Positions 54,137-64,000 of a stretch of 64,000 nucleotides of DNA are shown here, in pieces. The position numbers and the translations under genes were made by a program. The notes beneath the pieces were generated by a model. The model was not told where the DNA came from and searched no databases. It saw nothing but the letters and a program-made list of their open reading frames with translations. This DNA comes from Mytilinidion resinicola (lineage: Eukaryota > Ascomycota > Dothideomycetes > Mytilinidiales > Mytilinidiaceae), in contig NW_022985472.1 in assembly GCF_010093595.1 (NCBI RefSeq), positions 215,168 through 279,167 of the forward strand, given 5' to 3'. The stretch's first letter is position 1. Every line of letters begins with the position of its first letter.

Positions 54137-54459
54137 CCCGTACTCAGGTTAAAATTGATGTGAACTCTGCTTGTATTGTAGTGGCCGTACGGGCCGAATA
54201 TATACTAATAGGAAATGGCCCACCCCCTAGGTCTTATCAGCTCAGCTGAATAGAGGCCATTTGAAAGGAATGGACACAGCTGAGAGGACCCTGGTGTAGC
54301 TGAACAGAGGGCCTCGCCACGCTGAGTGCGCGCTAGTAGCAACCAATCAAAGAACGAGAATCAAGGAGAGAGAAAAGGGGGGGAGTGCCTGTACGTAGGT
54401 GACCGTGAACCGTATGAGTTGTTGATCCTAGGTTGTAGCTGTTACAACCCGAGTCCCGT
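54137..54459. mobile_element. Third copy of the same element, CCCGT duplication
   Basis: The element spans 54142-54454 (313 bp), flanked by CCCGT at 54137-54141 and 54455-54459. It begins ACTCAGGTTAAAATTGATGT and ends with the complement of ACTCGGGTTGTAACAGCTAC. It shares the GATCCTAGGTTGTAG subterminal block, TATATACTA and CAGCTGA-rich interior with the other copies. Removing it with one CCCGT restores the host gene as GTAGACCCG|TCCAACG. Confidence 0.85.
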
Positions 54460-55139
54460 CCAACGTATTGATGCTTACATTTTCAATCCTAGGGTTGTTC
54501 ATTGTCGTTGCAAAGTCAGCCAAGGTGGAGCAGTGGCATTGGCGGGACTTCTTACAGTCCAGAGTGGTATGCCGCAAAGTATCAGAGCTAGCAGCGGTAA
54601 CAGGAGTTCCAGAGCAAGATGTCTTGCTGTTTCTCTTACACAACAAGGCGTCTTCCCTCCGCACCTGTGGTCCATTCAACCGCTTCTTTTCGCACAATGA
54701 TTCTAATGGCATCTCCATTGATATCAAGTCAACACTGCGGACGCTATTATTAAGTGGTATTGTTATGTTGAAGGTGGCTACCATGCGGGGAGACTGTCTA
54801 CTGTGTCTCACTTTCCGAAAGAATAAGGAGGAAATTTCAATAGGTCACATCGGGGAGATCTCTCACGGTCTAGTATGTCGATCTTACAGTCGTGTGGTAG
54901 AGGGAACGGAAGATACCAATGCTGAAAACCGAAATTTTCCTTTGGAGCGTCGTAATTTGACGTGGTACAAGATATTAGGGTTGTATTGCGTTTCGGATAC
55001 CACTTTTCACTAGTCTAAAGACCACTCTCATCTTCAAAAAGACCGAAGTCAGTCTGCTTATGCACGTACTCAATAATGTCTCTTTCCCGAGTGTCTCTTC
55101 GTTTTAATGTCTATTGTGGTAGCCAAGGCGTAGTCTCGA

Positions 55140-55575
55140 GAATGCGATTATTGTGAGTAAAAGCATCCGATCTAACCGCGTGAATCTTGAATTGTTAGGG
55201 ACTGGGTGCTTGTGAACACGCCGGGTGCTCGGACGAGACGTCCACTTCGAGTAATCACCTCCCCTGCAGTATTGTGAGTAATAGCGTCAGATCGAACCGC
55301 ACAAGACACGATTTGTTAGACGACGGGTGGATAGAGCCACGCTATGTGATTTGGACAGCGTGCTTATCCAGGCCAGAGCCCCTTCGTGCATAATTGGGAG
55401 AAGAAGCATCGGATCGAACGGTGTGACACGTTAGTAGACGTCGAGGGGAGGACACAAGCCCGTTACATACCCACATAGCGGAGGCTTTCTCTTGCACAAA
55501 TGGGAGCAAAATTAACGAATCGAACCGCATATGAAGTGGATTGATTAGTAGCCGTCAGCTACGGTGTAGGTCCGT
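55140..55575. repeat. 121-bp repeat family, right block (four units)
   Basis: Cores related to ATCGGATCGAACCGC occur at about 55164-55179, 55286-55300, 55408-55421 and 55514-55528, with spacings near 122, 121 and 107 bp. Each is preceded by GTGAGTAA or GGGAGAAG-like sequence and followed by TTGTTAGAC- or TTAGTAG-like sequence. Same family and same orientation as the block at 49.54-49.79 kb. About 700 bp here lack a gene. Confidence 0.65.
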
Positions 55576-55722
55576 CGTGTATTCACACAGCGTACCCACC
55601 CAGAGAGACATGAACTTGCTTTCAATTCAGGTTCATCAGGAAACCAACCCTCCCAAGAACCAGCCATATCATACACGCCCAAAACACCGAGGTTCTTGCC
55701 ATTTAGTATCATACACCCTCCC

Positions 55723-58700
55723 TCAATCTAGAATTCCAGTCTCTTTCAAGCTCCTAAACAGCTCCGGCTCGAGGAACTTGCTGATCGTGACGTCCTCCGC
55801 CAAACCCTTCCTACGCCGAGTCTTGAGGACGAAGTCCCGCGCCGTCGCCTGCGCACTCGCGGGCTCGAGAGGGCGGAGTTTGATATCGCGATCGAGTGGG
55901 TCGCCTGGGACGATGCTCCAGCGGTCAAAGACGAGGGAGAGGGTAGCTTGGCCTTGGGTGTGGATCTATGGCAGTCAGTATTTACGAGTCAAACCGGGAA
56001 GGAGGCTAAGCCAACACTCACGCGTAGATCGGTCTCGAAACCGAAGGAGTCGATGACTGGGAGCAGTCCTTTGACGCTGTATAGCGGAGTTCCGGCAATT
56101 GGACCATCTTGTAACACATGGCCGCGCCGCCGCGCGAGGACGGTATATAAACTGGCGACTGCGTCGGCCGGGCCGATCATACTGCAGCTGTACACTGGTT
56201 CCATCAACCGCGGGCTTGCCATCAAGAAACTCGAATAACACGCGCGTCTAGCTGTCGGGATGATCTGTCCACCACCGCGGAAGATAGCCTCCGGCGCCAG
56301 GTTGACGTCCATGACGCGGAACTTTGCATTGCGGATCGGCTCCTCACAGAGTGGGCCTTCGCGCGTCGCCCAGGAAAAGCCCTGGCGAATAGTGTCGCGG
56401 ACGGCTCGGAGGAGCTTCTGATCGACGTCTGAAGGAAGGGTGTCGTTTTGAAGGATATTGGGGCCCATATCATCGGGGCCGAATGCCCAGATGTTGCGGG
56501 AGGCGAGGAGGTCGTAGCCGTAGTTGTCTTCAAAGAATTTGCCGACTTTGCGCACGGGGTCTTTGATGTTGACAGCGCCGGATTCAATGTCTTCTGCGAT
56601 ACCGGGGTCGAGGGGTTCGGCGACCATGGTGAGTTTGTTCTTCTTGTTGGGTGTGAGGGCGTAACATTTTATGGCGGAAGTTTCCACAACTGTTTCACAG
56701 AACCGGGTGACGGGGTCGGAGACTTTGAGTTCCATGTCGGCATATAGCCGGCGAAGATCGTGGAGAACGCAGTCCATGTAGAGCTCGCCGGTACCAAGCA
56801 CGACGTGCTCGCCAGATTCTTCGACTTTGGTAGTGACGAGAGGGTAGGATTTGTTGATTTTGCGGAGACCGTCAAGCATTTTGGGAAGCTCGGAGGGGTT
56901 GATGGGCTCGACTGCGACTTTGAAAACGGATTCGAATAGGTGTTTGACTGGCCGGAAGATGTATGCGTCTTCTTCGTCGGGAAGTTTTTGTGCTACTAGA
57001 GTTGCGCTCTTCACAATAGAGTTGTCGACTCCACCGAGAAGTACCCAGTTCCCTGCTGGGATGCCGTCGGTGGGGATATTGTATCGCGATTCTGCTATCC
57101 AAGTATCTGTAACGGTGGCTACAACCATATCCTCTTCATCTTCTAGCGTGTAACCTTCTCCTAGAACACGCACCGACTGAACAGGCTTCGCTGTGCCACT
57201 CAACACTCGTCCAAATGCATTGAATGTTTTTGCGTCGCTGGAGTTGAACAGTTTGGTAACATGAATAACCAGAGGTCCGTCCTGATTGCAAGATCCCATG
57301 GATGCGGCAGTTTTGCTCTCGAGAGGGCCGGTATAATATCGCTCGAGCATCCGCTTCGCGCCCTCGGCAGGGGATGGGATGTGCTTGACAATCATATCAA
57401 CGAACCCATTTGCAGGGCCGAAGAATTGCTCGCACACTAGTCTCAGGAGTTCTTTTGCGTCGGTCTTGTACTGTGAAGGCTTCAGATGGATATTCAGCTT
57501 AGCCAGTGTAGCCTTAAGATCCTTAGGGCTTTCACTCAAAGTATGTGAGTAAAGCTTGTATATCGGTTCCAGGACGAAATTGACGAATGTTCGCTTTGCT
57601 CCATCCTCCTTGGGTCTCCGTGTGAATTTCCGGCTTCGTGGATTGAAGAAGATATCACCCCATAGCCGAATAGCGAAATCTTCCACATTAACACCTGGGT
57701 AGCTGTCCGCGTACATCTTGGCGAACGATTGCAGGGTAAAACACCAGCGCATACTGCTGCAAGCAAACGCGACGTTGCCTTTCTCGGGACTCAACCGCCT
57801 CTTTTCGCCTTGTCCTGGTAGTGTGTCTTCGATGACCTTGTTGACCTCCTCAATAACGTGCTTGATCTTGAAGTAGGCGTCTCCCGGGGGTAGTTTTAGC
57901 TCCAAAATGAGTCGGTCCATCTTATTGACGACTAGCACCATTGGTAGACCCTCAAGCACTGCGTGTTTAATGACCTGCTCCGTGTTGATCTGGACGCCCT
58001 CTACCACATCCACCACTAGAACCACACCATCCGCAAGCCGTACAGACGCCGCCACCTCGTCGACGAAATTGACGTGTCCCGGGGTATCGATCATATTGAA
58101 CAAATGCGATTTGCCCTTGGTGCTCTGCAGAACTAAGCTCATGGGTGCAGCTTTTATCGATAGTCCCCTCTCGCGCTCCAGAACGTGAACGTCCGTGTAC
58201 CGTAGCTGCTCATCCCGCTTCTTGCCCCTTTTCTTCTCCAGCTGATCCTGCACATCGTGTGTTTCCAACACTAGCATGTCCATGAATGCCGTCTTTCCAT
58301 GATGCAGGTGTCCAGCTATCGCCACATTTCGAATCTGTTCCGGGAAGTTCATCAAGTCGGCCAGAAAATCGCGACTGAAGCGCACAGGCGGTAAGTCGGC
58401 CTCTTGTATAGTAAACTTCTTCTGAATTACAGGGTCGATTATGGGCTGGGTGAGCAGCTGGGTATCCTCCTCCTGCACCAGAACTTCGACATCGGGGCCA
58501 TATACATCGGACGCGCTTGGGTAGTATTGCTTGTCCTCGTGCAGGATCACCGCGTTGGAGGGCCCATCGTCGTCTATTTCCATGAGTTGCTGGTCATTGG
58601 CGCCTGCTTCCGACTCTTCAGCGTCATCGCCGAGGACATAGGCATCAGCTGCCTGGCCAGTGGATGATGCATCGTCGTCGGATTCGGCCTCGCCAATGAA

Positions 58701-58780
58701 GTTTCCGAACCTGTTTAAAATTAGCAATGCGCGATCAGTCAGGAAGGACGCGCGACTCACTCATCGTATAGATCATCCAT
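55723..58780 (-). CDS. SNU114: U5 snRNP GTPase Snu114 (EFTUD2)
   Basis: Spliceosomal EF-2-like GTPase that controls Brr2 during splicing, in the nucleus; 983 residues. Exons, minus strand: 58780-58761 (20 nt), 58710-56022 and 55965-55723. The tiny first exon gives MDDLYDE, joining to FGNFIGEAESDDD and the acidic N-terminal domain diagnostic of Snu114. GTPase motifs: AIAGHLHHGKTAFMD (P-loop, with the His typical of the family), DTPGHVNF and VVNKMDR. EF-2-like domains II-V follow (GEGYTLEDEEDM, GTGELYMDCVLHDLR, ETSAIKCYA, PLYSVKGLLPVIDSFGFETD), and the last exon ends FKSLKETGILD-like. The length matches the family (about 970-1,008). Confidence 0.95.
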
Positions 58781-59143
58781 GGTGACGGCGGAGGGGTAGG
58801 TGTGGCGGGAGGGGTGTCGCGACAACGTGAAGCTCGAGCTCCAGAAATTCGCGATGTTGGCCAAGAGATCTGCCGGCACGTGACCGGAACGGAAGAACCA
58901 ACGACCGGCGGTGAGAAAGCCAAAAGTAATCAAGGGTCTGGGCGCGTTTTGGGCGAGCAGGGAGCTCCCCTGTGATTGGCGTGCCTGTGGCCGAGCAACG
59001 GAGTGCTGGTCGCGGGCGCTTTTTAGATGAGTGCCCTCAACGGACTGCGCCATTGACACCCTTCTACAAATACCCACAAGAATTGGGCACCTCAAACTCT
59101 ACAGCGTATACCTCTCTATACCCATACTCGAGCAACCTCCAAA
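58781..59143. promoter_or_regulatory. Divergent promoter SNU114 / ERG10
   Basis: 363 bp between two housekeeping genes. No TATA box or clear operator is seen. The final 60 bp before ERG10 are pyrimidine-rich, ending in CAAAATGG. Confidence 0.4.
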
Positions 59144-60584
<1,441 letters not shown>

Positions 60585-60968
60585 GCTAATACCTAGCAGA
60601 GGTGACAGACCCTCTAGCAAGAGATTTGGTGGGTACAGGAGTCAGATTGAAGAGGGAAAGTTTGATATCATGGCATATGAGAGGGCGTCTTCAACAAGAT
60701 GCCTGCCTTGTTTCAAGCGAAGAGCGTGCGAGATGCTCGCAAGCATCTTGAATACACAGTTTACAGAGTTAATATATATAGGATCCTCTGGGTTGCCTTT
60801 TAATAAATGCTGGTGGTTAGCTGTTAAGTGGTTTGTGTTCACAGGAAGTTATGCAGGTTAATGTCATCCGCGCTAGTGCTAGCTGCATATCTTTCAGATT
60901 ACACTTCAACCTCAACTTCAAGTCGCCAACTTCCGTTTACCACTTTTAAGCTGTTAAATCAAGCTGAA
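60585..60968. other. Intergenic spacer, nothing recognised
   Basis: 3' flank of ERG10 and upstream of the following pseudogene. No coding frame is recognised. Confidence 0.4.
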
Positions 60969-61715
60969 ATGCCTCCAGCCAAGCGGGTTAGACTCGATCA
61001 TGATACGGAGCTCCCTAAAGAGGCGCCTGGAGGAACAACACAGGTACCAGGTACAGAATCAGCGTCACCAGCGCGTCCGCTTCCTCGACCTCCCAGGCAA
61101 GCTCTGGAATTCAATCTACACCCACTGTCTAGCCGGCCACGAATACAGCCTTAAGCTCCGTGTCTACACCCAGCCCTCACACAGGAACCGCCTCTACCTA
61201 CCCCGCCTAGCGTCCCCCCACGGTGTGTTCGTCCCTCACCCTGCGTAACCCCACTTCGCGCTCCTATCCATCAACCACCAGACCCGCTTCGAGGTCGCAT
61301 CTCTCATATACAGCTCCTACCTCTCAGTAACACTCTTCAGCTACACGGCTTTCAATAACCTGGCCCGCAACATCAGTCCCCTCGGCCGCGCACACATCCA
61401 GCATCTGCAGTTCAATTGGTATGAGAAGTGGGCGTGTGATATAGGTACGGTGCTGAGGAAGAAACCGGGGGTTCCGGCGCTATTGGCGCAGTTTGAGCGG
61501 TTGCGGACGGTGGACTTGAGGGTTAGTGCAAAGTATCGTACAGCGCGGCGACAAAGCGTGGAGGCGGTGGAGTTTGTCAAGAGGCATGGCTTGGTATGAG
61601 AGAGTTGAAGGCGAGGGGTGTTGATGTACGCCTTGTGGTCAAGGATGAGTTTGACGATGAGGCTGATGAGCGGGCGGAGGGGTGGAGGAGGGAGGTTATG
61701 GAGCTCATGGGGTAG
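60969..61715 (+). pseudogene. Degraded F-box/2EXR-like gene
   Basis: Coding resemblance runs through several frames. It opens with MPPAKRVRLDHDTELPKEAP, shifts near 61040-61075 to RFLDLPGKLWNSIYTHCLAG (the LPxELxNxIY opening of F-box-like and 2EXR-type fungal proteins), meets TAA at 61246-61248 and continues NHQTRFEVASLIYSSYLSV and IQHLQFNWYEKW. It shifts again near 61595 into MRELKARGVDVRLVVKDEFD and ends at TAG 61713-61715. A very short intron could explain the first shift, but not the stop and the last shift. Function of the ancestor unknown. Confidence 0.6.
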
Positions 61716-62457
61716 GCATTCATCGAGGGGTCGGCTGAATGATGACATTTCTAGGATCGAGGGGACACCGTCCATACATAAATTATGGGGCAATCCCTTC
61801 CGGGAGTCTCACTTAGAAAGGCTCTACAGCGCATGGAAGCCATACGCGCAATATGGAAGCTTTAGTAATTGGCATTAATGAAAGGCTTTTTGACAGGGAA
61901 GTTTTCTCTCTGATGCTGTCTGGAGTGGCCTCATGAGTTTTACAGTCGTCCAAAATGCCGAGCTTCTCTCCAATTCGGAACGCTGAAAATACTCTGAGGC
62001 TTTTCACGCAGCGGTAAACGAGTGTACGGATATCTATATCGAGAGATTGTTTGAAGCCGACACCTCCAGCTAGCACGGTCTCAGTGAACCGTAGCATAAA
62101 CCCTCAACACTTGGTCAAAGCGGCCCACCAGAGCGAGATTCGATTAGGTCAAGGCCAGGCGAGTTTAATGCCGATTATGTAAGTAGCATGATGTCTTGGC
62201 ATGCATAATATTTCCTATACATGCACCTTGCATAAAACTTGCTGCTCTGACCATCGCCTCCACGACCACTGCTCCATCTTTCACACACGGTCTAATCTGC
62301 TCGTCCACATGATTTGCACAACGCTGGAGAATGCGTTTGCGATGAAATGAGCGTCATTGATGGACACCTCACCCCGCTCCAGAAAGAATCAACGAAATAC
62401 AAATCAACGGCGTGCCCCTGAAGGCATTCCATTACATCCTTTGACTATACAACGTAC
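61716..62457. other. Intergenic region with minus-strand relic
   Basis: About 61950-62040 resembles 42875-42960. Read on the minus strand, both contain a block like DI(R/C)TLVY(R)C(V)KSLRVFSAF. No complete gene is recognised. Confidence 0.35.
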
Positions 62458-63270
62458 ATGGCTCCCACTAACTCTCTATCTCCTCGAGTTATTAAACTAC
62501 CGGGCCAGCGCCTTGCTCGCCTCGCCACGTCGCTCCTCAAACTCCATCCACTTCACCAGGGTTCCGTCTCTCAAGAGCCTTTGTCATTCCCTATAACAGC
62601 CATCTGCATATCCGATACACACAACACACAGCCAGATCTTCCCCCAGGAGATATCCTCATCCATGCTGGCGACTTGACGGAAAACGGAAGCTTTGACGAA
62701 GTGCAAGCTCAGCTTTCCTGGCTTGCAGCCCAACCACACGAGTACAAGATCGTTGTCGCAGGAAACCACGATGTCCTCCTCGACGCGAAGTTCCTCGAGG
62801 AGAACCCCGAGCGACGGTATGGCCAAAGCAAGACTGCGGACGACCTCGATTGGGGCGATGTGCATTACCTCCAGGATTCCTCTCTAGAACTAGAATTCCC
62901 AATCGACTCTCAGCATGCATCTAGCCCCTCCAAAAGCACGTTGAGAATCTATGGCAGTCCATGGACACCCCAGTACGGCATCTCAGCATTTCAGTATCCA
63001 AAGCATGAGGACATTTGGTCCAACAAGATCCCCCCTGATAAAGACATCCTCATCACCCACGGGCCTCCACGCTTGCACCTGGATAAGCGAGGCTTCCATC
63101 GCGCAGGCTGCCCATTTCTGGCTCAGGAGATAGCACGTATACGACCACGGCTGGTCGTCTTCGGGCACATCCACGTGGCTTATGAGCGAGAAGACGTCGT
63201 TCTTGATGGAGCCCAGCGGCGTTGGGAAGAGATCATCAATCAATGGGGCGGGTGGGTATCACTCGGATGA
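62458..63270 (+). CDS. Calcineurin-like metallophosphoesterase
   Basis: 270 residues, one exon. The five metallophosphoesterase motifs are visible in order: CISDTHNTQ (D-x-H), ILIHAGDLTENGS (GDL), KIVVAGNHDVLLD (GNHD), ILITHGPPRLHLD (H) and LVVFGHIHVAYERE (GHxH). Two metal ions and phosphomonoester or diester hydrolysis are expected for the fold. The subgroup resembles the UPF0046/MPPED family of fungal cytosolic enzymes. The N-terminal 45 residues are basic and variable; no signal peptide is obvious. Substrate unknown. Confidence 0.88.
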   Translation: MAPTNSLSPRVIKLPGQRLARLATSLLKLHPLHQGSVSQEPLSFPITAICISDTHNTQPDLPPGDILIHAGDLTENGSFDEVQAQLSWLAAQPHEYKIVVAGNHDVLLDAKFLEENPERRYGQSKTADDLDWGDVHYLQDSSLELEFPIDSQHASSPSKSTLRIYGSPWTPQYGISAFQYPKHEDIWSNKIPPDKDILITHGPPRLHLDKRGFHRAGCPFLAQEIARIRPRLVVFGHIHVAYEREDVVLDGAQRRWEEIINQWGGWVSLG

Positions 63271-63860
63271 TGGTGGCTGGCGTGCTCTTTACAAGGCTTC
63301 GAGCCGCTTTTCGTGGTAGGGATGCGCTGCTAAGAGCTGAGCGCGTAACGACGTTCGTGAATGCTGCAGTCGTGGGAGGACCGAAGAATGAGCTGCAGAA
63401 TCAACCTGTTGTTTGTGTGCTTTAACCTTATATCAATTGTTCCGAGACTATCTCCCCGCTCTAGGCGAAGTCGTTGTACTTCTGATCGGTTTAGTGCTAA
63501 GATTGACGATCCCATTGACCAGAGGGTGCAACTCCATCTACTAGAGCATCTGCATCTGGAAATGTAGAGTTACTGGTCCTTCCAAGACTCCTTGTTAACT
63601 GCCATTGTGTTATGAAACTTATCGAGCTTCTGAGGCGCCCCTAATGGGGTGAGCGTAGTGGCAAAAAGAGGTCAAGTTCCTACATTCCATTTACGCTCTT
63701 TCATTCGTGAAGTTGTTTAAGGGAACACCCCTCAGGTTTAGGTGGTCCTCCTCTTCCTGTGAATACATACAACAACCGACGTTTATTGAGCGTGTATATA
63801 TCAGAGATGAGGAAGGGAGGTGGGGTTGAGGTTGTAGTAGACGCCTATGCAAAGAACCTT
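63271..63860. other. Convergent intergenic region, nothing recognised
   Basis: Spacer between the metallophosphoesterase and the 3' end of the WD40 gene. No coding frame or repeat is recognised. Confidence 0.4.
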
Positions 63861-64000
63861 CTAAGATCCAAGTGCTGTCTTCTTCTCCAGAGAGTTCTGC
63901 GTTTCCCGGTCCCAAAGCTTGACTGTCGCTTCATATGACACTGACGCGATCAGCCTGCCGTCCGGCGAGAACGCAACGCCCAAGACATCATTTGAATGGC
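63861..64000 (-). CDS. WD40-repeat protein, C-terminal end only
   Basis: The last 46 codons of a gene entering from the right edge: a WD40 blade ([20 protein letters not shown], then TVKLWDRET), followed by a short tail and TAG at 63861-63863. This repeat style ([20 protein letters not shown]) is typical of the recurrent WD40 arrays in fungal NACHT/HET-E-like proteins, but the rest is outside the window. Confidence 0.75.
   Translation of the reverse strand, partial: HSNDVLGVAFSPDGRLIASVSYEATVKLWDRETQNSLEKKTALGS

Larger units (their letters stand above)
52105..55013 (+). pseudogene. Fungal membrane-protein gene of unknown function, split by transposon insertions
   Basis: Three open segments, 52105-52362, 52869-54141 and 54460-55013, form one frame of 695 codons (694 plus stop) once two insertions and one copy of each 5-bp target duplication are removed. 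The joins read LSFEDI|AAYFALVDY and GCRIDGVDP|SNVLMLTF. The start MPHVFGSEGNLLG and blocks ETLLLEKCQD, VDYATAVLARILPRYTQ, EAKFTAIYSLETLAYVNERH, LLSWQRLTAPGHCGT, KKYADLACKIRAEWVVD and WHWRDFLQSRVVCRKVSELA match a family common in ascomycete genomes. Hydrophobic helices near the C-terminus (WSILGVCIMSFTIVTALVF; LTFSILGLFIVVAKS) suggest a membrane anchor. An extra in-frame TAA lies at 52258-52260. No function is known. The gene is divergent from the AAA pseudogene. Confidence 0.82.

Noticed and set aside
52363..54454. LTR or solo-LTR origin of the 5-bp duplications
   Set aside because: The ends are ACTC...GAGT rather than TG...CA, the three copies differ in length, and they are inverted-terminal rather than direct repeats.
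49568..55530. tRNA B-box-like GGTTCGATC on the minus strand of the 121-bp repeats
   Set aside because: No cloverleaf-forming sequence or A-box at the right distance in any unit.

Overview
This window is nuclear DNA of a filamentous ascomycete (Pezizomycotina). The evidence is short spliceosomal introns of about 41-184 nt with GTAAGT-like donors, CTRAY branch sites and YAG acceptors, together with a Zn2Cys6 regulator, a NACHT-type STAND gene, F-box paralogues, and fungal versions of Snu114, Erg10, Dur3, Ptr2 and a CDF zinc transporter. A Dothideomycete is plausible, but that is inference only.

Left part (1-13.3 kb): an extracellular-siderophore locus. It holds an ABCB-type ABC transporter (left end outside the window), a divergent MFS siderophore-iron transporter, a GNAT acetyltransferase, and a 1,942-residue NRPS with the A-T-C-(degenerate A)-T-C layout of SidD/NPS6. 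A perfect ATCWGATAA site, the consensus of the SreA/Sre1 iron repressor, lies 565 bp upstream of the NRPS.

13.7-38.4 kb: a divergent pair encoding the two halves of a Tm-1-like protein (UPF0261 and TIM barrel); an F-box pseudogene with its intact paralogue 5 kb away; a Zn2Cys6 factor divergent from a short-chain dehydrogenase, with three CGGCCG palindromes between them; a lipocalin-like protein; a broken NACHT gene; a DUR3 urea transporter with seven exons; and a DUF202 membrane protein.

38.4-49.5 kb: a CDF zinc transporter and a PTR2 peptide transporter in gene-poor DNA, followed by about 3 kb with recurring CACGTG/TATAAAA promoter-like modules and a 47-bp tandem repeat.

49.5-55.6 kb: a decayed island bounded on both sides by the same roughly 121-bp repeat family in the same orientation. 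It contains an AAA+ ATPase pseudogene and, divergent from it, a gene of a fungal membrane-protein family interrupted twice by one family of small non-autonomous transposons. All three copies have exact 5-bp target-site duplications (ATATA, CCCGT, AGACA), and one copy is nested inside another. Removing the elements restores one frame of 694 codons plus stop, except for one internal TAA.

55.7-64 kb: housekeeping genes SNU114 and ERG10, a degraded F-box/2EXR-like pseudogene, a metallophosphoesterase, and the 3' end of a WD40 protein at the right edge. All exon joins were worked out by reading splice sites and reading frames by eye. No database search was run.
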